This document shows, in pieces, positions 34,789-42,333 of a stretch of 64,000 nt of DNA. The DNA comes from Clostridiales bacterium UBA4039. Lineage in GTDB: Bacteria > Bacillota > Clostridia > Lachnospirales > Vallitaleaceae. The notes below the pieces were generated by a model. That model was not told where the DNA came from. It ran no database searches and saw only the letters and a program-made list of their open reading frames with translations. The stretch is from positions 78,966 through 142,965 of the forward strand of contig DGAD01000033.1 of assembly GCA_002382805.1 (NCBI GenBank), read 5' to 3'. The position numbers were made by a program, and so were the translations under genes. Position 1 is the stretch's first letter, and every line of letters begins with the position of its first letter.

Positions 34789-36891
34789 ATGCGTAATCGT
34801 CATACTCAAAAGAATTCAATTATTGTTAAGTTACCTGCGTTTGCAGTGACAATTATTATTCTCCAATCGATTTTTATATTGGCGGCGCTTATTTTTGGCG
34901 GCGTATTAAAGCAGGCGCGCTTAAATGCATATGAAACTTTCCAAAGTAAAGTGGAAGGGCGAAAAGCCTATTTAGAACTCGAAATGAAAAACCGATGGAT
35001 GAATATCGATCCGTATTTAAAACAGATTTCGGATGAGTTATCCAAACCCTATGAGAATGACTATATGTTGCTAGATAGCCTTTCGACCAATATCATCGAC
35101 ATGCTTCGTGCGTCACAAGGAACAGGGGCATTTATGATATTGGTGGATGCACCTATGGATGGATCGAGTCAAGAATATCCGGCACTTCACATTCGAGACT
35201 ATGATCCTCTGGCCAATGATTATGATAACAAAGATTTATATATGGTCACAGGACCTTCTGAAATTGCCAAAGCGTATAAGATTCCTCTAGATCAGACATG
35301 GAGTTATGATTTAGAACTGAATGATTCCAATAATGCCTTTGTTAAGCGACCTTTGGAAAAGGCTGATTTGAGTTATGATTCCAAGCTACTAGGCTATTGG
35401 AGCCATCCTTTTAAGCTTACGGAAAAGGACTTGGAGATTATCACGTATTCAATGCCTATTTTTGATGAACAAAGACAATTGCGTGGAATTGTTGGTATTG
35501 AGATAACGATTAATTATTTAACACAGTTTTTACCGGCAACTGATTTGAAGTTAAAAGATTCCTTGGGATATATGTTGGTATATCAGGCGGATGAAGCATC
35601 ACAACATGAGCCTATTATCATGGCAGGAGCGCTTCAAAAGCGCTATATTGACCAAGGCGAAGAACTTGAGCTTGAACCTATAGTTGATGATGCGACGATA
35701 TATCGACTAAAAAATACAGATAACAATGATGATATATATTTAAGCCTTGATAAGATGAACCTATATCGACCACATACTCCTTTTGAGCAAGAATCCTGGT
35801 ACTTGGTGGGGATGATGCATGAAAAAGATTTATTTGCATATGTTTATCAAGTTCAGATGATTTTGCTGATTGCATTTTTGGTTTCCTTGGTGTTTGGTAT
35901 TTTGGGAGCCTATATTTTTAGCTATCGCTTTGCCAAGCCAATTGTCAACTTATCAAAAAGTGTCAGAGAAAATAGAATGACCCAGTGGCTACGCTTTGAA
36001 AAAACCGGTGTCGCAGAAGTGGATGAGCTAGCGCTTGCTATGGAAGAAGTTAGTCAGGAGCGAATCGATGTGGCATCACGACTCTCAAGGATTATTAGTC
36101 TGTTGGATATGCCCATTGGCGCATTTGAAATAAGGGATAGTAGCGATCAAGTTCTTATGACAGAACAATTTATTGGGATCGTTGGAAAAAAAATCACCAA
36201 TAAGGAACGGTTTAAAGAATTTTTAGAGGAAATAACCCAAGAACCACTAGAAGGAGAACAAGATGTATATTATATCCATGAAAGTAAGCAGTGGATTCGC
36301 CTGAAAAAAGTGGAGATGGGACATGTCCATATTGGGATTATTCAAGATGTAACACCGGATATTCAACAAAAATTGGCAATACAAAGGGAGCGTGATATTG
36401 ACGGACTGACCCATGTCCTTAATCATCGTGCATTCAAAACATACATGCATAAAATATTAGATGCCAAGCCACTAAAGACTTCGGCATTGTTAATGTTTGA
36501 TTTGGACAACTTAAAAAAAATCAATGATTCCTATGGACATAAGTGGGGAGACCACTATATTCGAGAAAGCGCCAATCGACTTCAAAAAATTGCAGATAGA
36601 GATCAAATGTTGCTTGGTCGACGTTCAGGTGATGAGTTTGTCGTTTTGCTCCATGGATTTAAAGATAAGAAAGAAATACGCGAAGTGATAAAGCGTTTTT
36701 ATGAAGATATGAAAAAATCGCCTTTGGTTTTCCCGGATCAGACGATTCGACAAATATATTTTTCAGGAGGTCTTGTATGGATCCCGATATGGCCTAATGA
36801 TTACGAGGCGTTGTTGCACCATGCCGACCAGGCGCTTTATATATCCAAGTATGAGAACAAAGGGACATTATCTGAATACGTAGAGAACTAG
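34789..36891 (+). CDS. Cache-domain diguanylate cyclase with SGDEF signature
   Basis: 700 residues. TM1 about 14-37, a ~315-residue extracellular part that ends in a Cache-like GIVGIEITINYLTQFL motif, TM2 about 355-380, a HAMP-like linker, a PAS-like stretch (LDMPIGAFEIRDSSDQVLM) and a GGDEF domain (DGLTHVLNHRAF, LMFDLDNLKKINDSYGHKWGD, RRSGDEFVVLL). The first Gly of GGDEF is Ser; SGDEF forms can still be active. The I-site is lost (RDQM). Co-transcribed with the lipoprotein gene before it. Confidence 0.9.
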   Translation: MRNRHTQKNSIIVKLPAFAVTIIILQSIFILAALIFGGVLKQARLNAYETFQSKVEGRKAYLELEMKNRWMNIDPYLKQISDELSKPYENDYMLLDSLSTNIIDMLRASQGTGAFMILVDAPMDGSSQEYPALHIRDYDPLANDYDNKDLYMVTGPSEIAKAYKIPLDQTWSYDLELNDSNNAFVKRPLEKADLSYDSKLLGYWSHPFKLTEKDLEIITYSMPIFDEQRQLRGIVGIEITINYLTQFLPATDLKLKDSLGYMLVYQADEASQHEPIIMAGALQKRYIDQGEELELEPIVDDATIYRLKNTDNNDDIYLSLDKMNLYRPHTPFEQESWYLVGMMHEKDLFAYVYQVQMILLIAFLVSLVFGILGAYIFSYRFAKPIVNLSKSVRENRMTQWLRFEKTGVAEVDELALAMEEVSQERIDVASRLSRIISLLDMPIGAFEIRDSSDQVLMTEQFIGIVGKKITNKERFKEFLEEITQEPLEGEQDVYYIHESKQWIRLKKVEMGHVHIGIIQDVTPDIQQKLAIQRERDIDGLTHVLNHRAFKTYMHKILDAKPLKTSALLMFDLDNLKKINDSYGHKWGDHYIRESANRLQKIADRDQMLLGRRSGDEFVVLLHGFKDKKEIREVIKRFYEDMKKSPLVFPDQTIRQIYFSGGLVWIPIWPNDYEALLHHADQALYISKYENKGTLSEYVEN

Positions 36892-36892
36892 G

Positions 36893-37147
36893 CTATAGAA
36901 TTTCTTTTTTGGATATGGAGGTCTTAACCTGAATATCGGGTATTTTTCCAAGCTTCCCGGTGAGGCTATTAATCTCATTAAGATCACCAACCACTGTAAT
37001 ACAAATGACAGAAAGACTTTCGTCGCTTAGGGGAAGGCCCATGCGACCACGGATGAGGTGCTTATAACTGGCAACTGTTTTATTAAATAAAAGTTGCGTT
37101 TCTTCGGGCTTTTCTAGGATAGCGCTAATGACAGCGACACGTTTCAT
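36893..37147 (-). CDS. TM1266-family iron-only hydrogenase system regulator
   Basis: An 84-residue ACT/ferredoxin-like protein: KRVAVISAILEKPEET, LIRGRMGLPL, SVICITVVGDLNEINSLTGKLGKIPDIQVKT, here given as short pieces. This matches the small protein found beside [FeFe]-hydrogenase maturation genes and named putative iron-only hydrogenase system regulator. No hydrogenase gene is in the window. It lies 13 bp behind azlD in the same direction. Confidence 0.82.
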   Translation of the reverse strand: MKRVAVISAILEKPEETQLLFNKTVASYKHLIRGRMGLPLSDESLSVICITVVGDLNEINSLTGKLGKIPDIQVKTSISKKEIL

Positions 37148-37160
37148 AAGTTAATCTCCT

Positions 37161-37496
37161 TTATATAAAGACGTATTGAACAAGTAACATGTATAACAGG
37201 GTTCCGGTTCCAATGCTGAGCAGAACATTTTCCTTCCATGTGTGAATGAGCACGATATAGATGATGGCGATACTCTCAGGAAGCCAAGAAGCAACGCTAT
37301 CAAAGCGAATGCCTTTTAAGCAGTATATGACAAGAAGGCTGGTTGCAGCATAGGGAAGCACTTGCCCTAAATAGTGGATATAGGCAGTCTTACGCTTTGG
37401 ATTTGAAAAAAGGATAAAGGGCAAAAAGCGTGTAATCATTGTACCTAACGCCACCATAAGTATAGTGATAAATATTTGAATAGGTGTTAATCGCAT
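37161..37496 (-). CDS. azlD: Branched-chain amino acid exporter subunit AzlD
   Basis: 111 residues with four hydrophobic helices; MVALGTMITRFLPFILF is the usual start of AzlD. Forms an exporter for branched-chain amino acids with AzlC, whose gene overlaps it by 10 bp. Preceded by AAAGGAGG. Confidence 0.9.
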   Translation of the reverse strand: MRLTPIQIFITILMVALGTMITRFLPFILFSNPKRKTAYIHYLGQVLPYAATSLLVIYCLKGIRFDSVASWLPESIAIIYIVLIHTWKENVLLSIGTGTLLYMLLVQYVFI

Positions 37497-38194
37497 AGGT
37501 CCTCCTTTAATGGTGGAGTGCTTGTCTTGCTGATGGATAGTGCAATGAGTATAACAAGCATGGATGGCAGGATAAAATGATCAGAACCAAAGATTAATAG
37601 GCAAATAACAGAGCTTATTATTCCAATTAAGGCAGGTTTTCGGTTGACTGCCTTTTTCCAATGGGTCACAAAAATAACAACAAAAAGTGCGGTTAAGACA
37701 AAATCTAGCCCGGTGGTGTTAATGGGAAGCATATTACCGATTAATCCGCCGATAACAGAACCGATAACCCAGTAGCTATGATTAAGTAAAGTCACATAAA
37801 AATATATCCATTTTCGATCGACGGTCTGGGGAGGATTGATGGTACAAAGGATTGAAAAAGTTTCATCACAAAGACCAAAAATCAGATAAGGCTTTAATCG
37901 ACCGGTATGTTCAAATTTATCTAAAAAAGACAAGCCGTAAAAAAGATGGCGTGCGTTGACCATTAATGTCATGATGAGAGCATATATTGGATTAAAGGCA
38001 CTGGTTAAAAACAATATAGCGACGTATTGCGCCGAACCGGCAAAGGCAATAAAGCTCATTAAAAAAGTCCAGCCAACACCAAAGCCTTTGGATGTCATTA
38101 AAATCCCATAAGCGATACCTAAAAAACTAAAGCCTGTCAGTACAGGTATAGTATGGGGAAAAGCCGTTTTTATTCGATTAAAGTGTTGTCTCAT
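37487..38194 (-). CDS. azlC: Branched-chain amino acid exporter subunit AzlC
   Basis: 235 residues from ATG 38194; a longer in-frame start upstream would run through the promoter. AzlC hallmarks: GIAYGILMTSKGFGVGW, FAGSAQYVAI, MVNARHLFYGLSF and FGLCDETFSIL. Together with AzlD it exports branched-chain amino acids and analogues. Consensus promoter just upstream. Confidence 0.93.
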   Translation of the reverse strand: MRQHFNRIKTAFPHTIPVLTGFSFLGIAYGILMTSKGFGVGWTFLMSFIAFAGSAQYVAILFLTSAFNPIYALIMTLMVNARHLFYGLSFLDKFEHTGRLKPYLIFGLCDETFSILCTINPPQTVDRKWIYFYVTLLNHSYWVIGSVIGGLIGNMLPINTTGLDFVLTALFVVIFVTHWKKAVNRKPALIGIISSVICLLIFGSDHFILPSMLVILIALSISKTSTPPLKEDLCD

Positions 38195-38240
38195 AATAGT
38201 CACCCGTTCTTTTTGCAGATAGTAGAATCTATTACATTGT

Positions 38241-38269
38241 ATGGTAATCAAAAGATTAGATTTTGTCAA
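38241..38269 (-). promoter_or_regulatory. Promoter of azlCD
   Basis: Minus strand TTGACA (38269-38264), 17-bp spacer, TACCAT (38246-38241). Confidence 0.6.
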
Positions 38270-38289
38270 TAATACAGTTGAATTTTTGC

Positions 38290-38318
38290 TTGTTGCATGT
38301 ATAAAAAAATGCTATGAT
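38290..38318 (+). promoter_or_regulatory. Promoter of the DAK2-DegV gene
   Basis: TTGTTG (38290-38295), 17-bp spacer, TATGAT (38313-38318) with TGC before it. Confidence 0.5.
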
Positions 38319-38380
38319 TATAGTATCTATTGATAGCTGATATTAATAAAGACTAACTACAAAGTGCAGGAGGGGTGTAC

Positions 38381-40171
38381 ATGGTTATTACAAGTAAACA
38401 GGTATTTGATCTATTTATTCATGGTGCACATAAAGTTATTGATAATAAAGAAATGCTTAATAAAATCAATGTGTTTCCGGTACAAGATGGAGATACAGGC
38501 AGCAATTTGGCATCAATGATGCGGGCAATTATTCATCAATCAGAAGAAAAAGCGACCGTTAAAGCAACGCTTGAGTCTGTGGCAGATGCAGCGTTATATG
38601 GGGCGAGGGGCAATTCAGGAATCATCTTTGCACAATATCTTACAGGTCTTAGTGAATCCGTAATGGACAAAGAGGTGATTTCAATTCAAGAATATGCCCA
38701 GGCGAGTAACGATGCAGTAATGTATGCCTATAATTCCATCGAAAATCCTGTTGAAGGAACGATGATATCGGTTATGCGTGAATGGGGTGTGGCACTTATG
38801 CATGCCACAAGGAGTAAAGAGATTGTAGCGGAGATTTTTGAATATGCCTATGAACACACTCAACAGGCATTAAAAAAGACTAAGGAACAGTTAGAGGTAC
38901 TTAGAAAAGCAGATGTCGTTGATTCCGGTGCCCAAGGCTTTACTTTTTTTATTGAGGGGGCCCTATATTTTTTGAAAAGAGATAAACATCACGAACCAAC
39001 GATGATTATCGACAAAATTCAAGATAGTCCCTATTTTGTTGGGAAGCTTAATCATGAGAGAAGCGATGGAGGTCGATATTGTACGGAATGTCTAATTGAA
39101 GGTTCAGACATTGAACATAAAGAGCTAAAGCAGCGCTTAAAAACATTAGGTGCGTCGGTAGTGGTTGCAGGCAATGCAAGAAAACTACGCATCCACATTC
39201 ATACGGATACTCCGGCACAAGTCTTTGAAGAACTTTATCCACTAGGGACCATTGTTTTTCAAAAAATTGATGATATGCTTAAGCAAGAGGCTGTCGTAAA
39301 GGCGCGAAAAAGTTCAATTGCTCTTGTGACCGACAGCATTGCTGATCTTCCTCAAGCATTCATTGATGAGGAACAAATCCATGTGGTTCATTTGGATATC
39401 TTGTATAAAGATGTGTCATATAAAGACAAACTCACCATACGCGCAAAGACGTTATTAGACATGTCAAAAGATGATCAGGTCTTGCCAACATCATCACAAC
39501 CGGGACCGCGAGAAATAGAAAACATCATGGACTATCTCGCATCGTATTATGATTCGATTATTGTGTTGACCGTGTCAAAAGCATTAAGTGGAACGTATAA
39601 CAGTTTTGTAAAAGCTGCGCAAAAGTTTGACCCGGAAAAAATTAGAATCAGTGTTGTGGATACAAAGCAAAACTCTGGAGCTCAAGGTTTATTAGTCAAA
39701 AAATGCGCACAATATATAGCCAAAGGTATGGAACATGAGGCAATCCTAGGTCAAATTCAATCAGACATTACAAAAAGCAAGATTTTAGTTCAAATCCGAA
39801 CACTTGATAATATGATTAAATCCGGGAGACTTAGCATGCGAGCCGGAACAATAGCTCGAGGTGTTGGTATGACGCCGATTATTACCCTAGACCATGAAGG
39901 GCAAGGCGGTGTTGAAGCGATTGCTTTTTCTCAAGAAGGAAGTAATCGTAAACTTGATAAACATATGCGACGTTTGATGAAAGCCAACAAAGTGTTGGAA
40001 TATAGTGTTGTGCATGTCAATAATGTGCAAGGTGCTAGGGACTTAGCTAAACGTATGACAACGCTTATCGGTAAGCCACCGGAGTATATTATGGAGACAT
40101 CATCCATTATAGCCATAGGTGTGGGAGAAGGGGCTGTGGCCTTGTCGTATATTTTGGAGGAGGAGGTATAA
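38381..40171 (+). CDS. DAK2-DegV fusion, fatty acid kinase-like
   Basis: 596 residues from ATG 38381 after GCAGGAGGGG. The N-terminal DAK2 domain has the kinase motifs DGDTGSNLASMM and GARGNSGIIFAQYL; a middle FakA-like part follows (about 200-300, GGRYCTECLIEG, IRIHTDTPAQVF-like). From about residue 308 there is a whole DegV/EDD domain: ALVTDSIADLP, TSSQPGPREI, VLTVSKALSGTYNS, VDTKQNSGAQG and TLDNMIKSGRLS. In other Firmicutes the kinase (FakA) and the fatty-acid carrier (FakB, DegV family) are separate proteins; here both are on one chain. Likely makes acyl phosphate from exogenous fatty acids. Confidence 0.93.
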   Translation: MVITSKQVFDLFIHGAHKVIDNKEMLNKINVFPVQDGDTGSNLASMMRAIIHQSEEKATVKATLESVADAALYGARGNSGIIFAQYLTGLSESVMDKEVISIQEYAQASNDAVMYAYNSIENPVEGTMISVMREWGVALMHATRSKEIVAEIFEYAYEHTQQALKKTKEQLEVLRKADVVDSGAQGFTFFIEGALYFLKRDKHHEPTMIIDKIQDSPYFVGKLNHERSDGGRYCTECLIEGSDIEHKELKQRLKTLGASVVVAGNARKLRIHIHTDTPAQVFEELYPLGTIVFQKIDDMLKQEAVVKARKSSIALVTDSIADLPQAFIDEEQIHVVHLDILYKDVSYKDKLTIRAKTLLDMSKDDQVLPTSSQPGPREIENIMDYLASYYDSIIVLTVSKALSGTYNSFVKAAQKFDPEKIRISVVDTKQNSGAQGLLVKKCAQYIAKGMEHEAILGQIQSDITKSKILVQIRTLDNMIKSGRLSMRAGTIARGVGMTPIITLDHEGQGGVEAIAFSQEGSNRKLDKHMRRLMKANKVLEYSVVHVNNVQGARDLAKRMTTLIGKPPEYIMETSSIIAIGVGEGAVALSYILEEEV

Positions 40172-40938
40172 TGTATTTAGAAACGTTAGGCGTATTGGTG
40201 GCATTTTTTACTATTGTTTTTATTATAGGGCAAATCCTACATGATAACTCCATTGTCGATATTGGATGGGGAGCTGGATTTGTTGTCTCAGCTTTATATA
40301 CTTTTTGGCGTAATCCAGAGGCAGGACTAAAAGCAAGTATCATCACTTTGGCAGTTACCATTTGGGGACTTCGCTTAGCTATACACATCGCAAAACGTAA
40401 CATCGGCAAGCCGGAAGATTATCGATATGTGAATATGCGTAAGCGTTGGGGAGATAAATATGTACTTGTAAAAGCATTTGTCAATGTGTATCTGCTGCAG
40501 TGCATCATTCAGTTTATTGTGACCTTGCCTGTAATCTATGGTAATACAACGATGCAACAAGAACTTTATTGGTTCAATATAGTCGGCATCGGCATATGGG
40601 GCATTGGTTTTTTCTTTGAAGCCTATGGAGATTATCAATTAAAAGTTTTTAAAAATAATCCTGAGAATAAAGGGCGTCTCATGACGACGGGGTTATGGGC
40701 GTTAACCCGACATCCCAATTATTTTGGGGATGCTGCCATGTGGTTTGGGATCTTTTTCATTGCCATATCTTCGAAAAACGGTCTTTGGATTATTGTTGGT
40801 CCGGCGTTGATGACCTTTTTTTTAAGGTATGTGTCCGGCGTTCGTTTACTCGAAAAAAAGTATGCTAATCGACCGGATTATGCAGCATATAAAAAAAGAA
40901 CGAATAGTTTTCTGCCTTGGTTTCCAAAAAAATCCTAA
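40171..40938 (+). CDS. DUF1295 steroid reductase-like membrane protein
   Basis: 255 residues with about six helices. The C-terminal LMTTGLWALTRHPNYFGD and the closing RPDYAAYKKRTNSFLPWFPKK are typical of DUF1295, related to 3-oxo-5-alpha-steroid dehydrogenases and isoprenylcysteine methyltransferases. The bacterial role is unknown. Its ATG shares one base with the stop of the DAK2-DegV gene (TAATG), so the two are translated together and may both act in lipid metabolism. Confidence 0.88.
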   Translation: MYLETLGVLVAFFTIVFIIGQILHDNSIVDIGWGAGFVVSALYTFWRNPEAGLKASIITLAVTIWGLRLAIHIAKRNIGKPEDYRYVNMRKRWGDKYVLVKAFVNVYLLQCIIQFIVTLPVIYGNTTMQQELYWFNIVGIGIWGIGFFFEAYGDYQLKVFKNNPENKGRLMTTGLWALTRHPNYFGDAAMWFGIFFIAISSKNGLWIIVGPALMTFFLRYVSGVRLLEKKYANRPDYAAYKKRTNSFLPWFPKKS

Positions 40939-40974
40939 GGCAGATTGAATCAATAAAACATAAGGAGGCAATAC

Positions 40975-41235
40975 ATGAATCAGTTTGACATTTATGAAGA
41001 CATATATAATGACCAGTTTGATAAAACTTATCGCTTTACCAAAGCCGGACTTACGGGGCACCTAGAAGAAGATATTAAGACACTAGAGACAACGATACAG
41101 ACACTCTTTGATTATCAAGGGCAAGACTGGATCGGGCGAGGCGATGTGTTTTTAGCTAGAAGCAATGCGACGATTGCGGCAACTGAAATGGTTTTAACAC
41201 AGCTGAAGGAAAAGTTAGGGGAGAATGCAAGTTGA
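40975..41235 (+). CDS. Small acidic hypothetical protein (86 aa)
   Basis: Starts after TAAGGAGG and reads as a mostly helical soluble protein with TKAGLTGHLEEDIKTLE, LFDYQGQDWIGRGDVFLA and ATIAATEMVLTQLKEKL. No membrane segment, Cys or known motif. I do not recognise a named family. The stop codon overlaps the TTG start of the next gene, so it is translationally coupled to a DUF523/DUF1722 protein. Confidence 0.75.
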   Translation: MNQFDIYEDIYNDQFDKTYRFTKAGLTGHLEEDIKTLETTIQTLFDYQGQDWIGRGDVFLARSNATIAATEMVLTQLKEKLGENAS

Positions 41236-42200
41236 AAAAAAAGCCTACAGTATTTTTAAGTCGATGTATTGAACATGGGTATTGTCGTTATGATGGTAGC
41301 CAAATCAGTAGCGTATTCATTAAAAAGTTAGAGCCGTATGTAAACTATGTCACTGCCTGTCCGGAGGTGGAGATTGGCTTGCCAACACCACGGGAGGCCA
41401 TACGTATCATTAAGCCGGAAGCGACGGAGATTTTAGTCTCTTCACAAACAGGGGTAGATGTAACTGAAAAGATGCAGCGTTATGCAGCACGGCGAGTGGA
41501 ACAATTAAAGGGAGAAAGAATCCATGGATTTATTCTTAAGAGTCGATCGCCATCGTGTGGAATCAAAGATGTAAAAACTTATAAAACCTTTGGTAAGGCG
41601 CCTTCAACAGGCGATAAAACAACCGGCTTTTTTGGACGAGCCGTTTTAGAAGGATTTGAAGATTATCCGATTGAGGATGAAGGACGCTTGATGAATTATC
41701 ATCTTCGCGAACATTTTTTAACCCAGATTTATACCTTTTTAGCTTTTGATGAGGTCCGCGAAAAGATGACCATGAAGGCTCTGATTGATTTTCATACCAA
41801 AAACAAATACCTTCTTATGGCGTATCATCAAATGCATCAAAAAACGCTTGGAAAAATTGTTGCAAACCATGAAAACAAAAAAACACATGAGGTGATTGAG
41901 GCTTATGAGACCTTGTTGCGAAAAAGTCTTGAAAAGCCTTTGCGTCGAGGGACCAACATTAATATGTTGATGCACCTTTTTGGCTACTTTAAAAAAGAAT
42001 TAACATCAACGGAAAAAGCGTATTTTCTAGATACGTTAGAAAAATATCATATGAAGAAAATTCCTTTTAGCGTTCCTATTGCCATCATTCATGCATGGGT
42101 GGTTCGCTTTGATGAAAAATATTTAAAATATCAGACGATTTTTGAGCCTTATCCGGCAGAAATTCTCGATGTAAGTGATTCAGGCAAGGGAATTGATTAA
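41232..42200 (+). CDS. DUF523-DUF1722 protein (YbgA type)
   Basis: 322 residues from a TTG start that overlaps the preceding stop (TTGA). The N-terminal DUF523 half has CIEHGYCRYDG, VNYVTACPEVEIGLPTPREAIRI and LKSRSPSCG, with conserved Cys that could bind metal or act in sulfur chemistry. From about residue 195 a DUF1722 (YbgA) domain follows (HTKNKYLLMAYHQMHQKTLGKIVA). The two-domain order is the common bacterial one. Often linked by others to DNA photolyase loci; no photolyase is present here. Function unknown. Confidence 0.88.
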   Translation: MKKKPTVFLSRCIEHGYCRYDGSQISSVFIKKLEPYVNYVTACPEVEIGLPTPREAIRIIKPEATEILVSSQTGVDVTEKMQRYAARRVEQLKGERIHGFILKSRSPSCGIKDVKTYKTFGKAPSTGDKTTGFFGRAVLEGFEDYPIEDEGRLMNYHLREHFLTQIYTFLAFDEVREKMTMKALIDFHTKNKYLLMAYHQMHQKTLGKIVANHENKKTHEVIEAYETLLRKSLEKPLRRGTNINMLMHLFGYFKKELTSTEKAYFLDTLEKYHMKKIPFSVPIAIIHAWVVRFDEKYLKYQTIFEPYPAEILDVSDSGKGID

Positions 42201-42333
42201 TATAGGGATAAAAACATATCAAAATCAACAAGATAGACACTTTATTAACTGTTTTTTCCAGTCCTTTTTTATTAGAATAAGATAAGAAGCACGTCAATGT
42301 ACCTTTATTTATTCAATGAAAAAGGAATGGGTT

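Noticed and set aside
42201..42333. Promoter for the GH115-GH112-GH105 operon
   Set aside because: The region is AT-rich with TAGAAT-like strings, but no pair of -35 and -10 boxes stands out, so no site was annotated.
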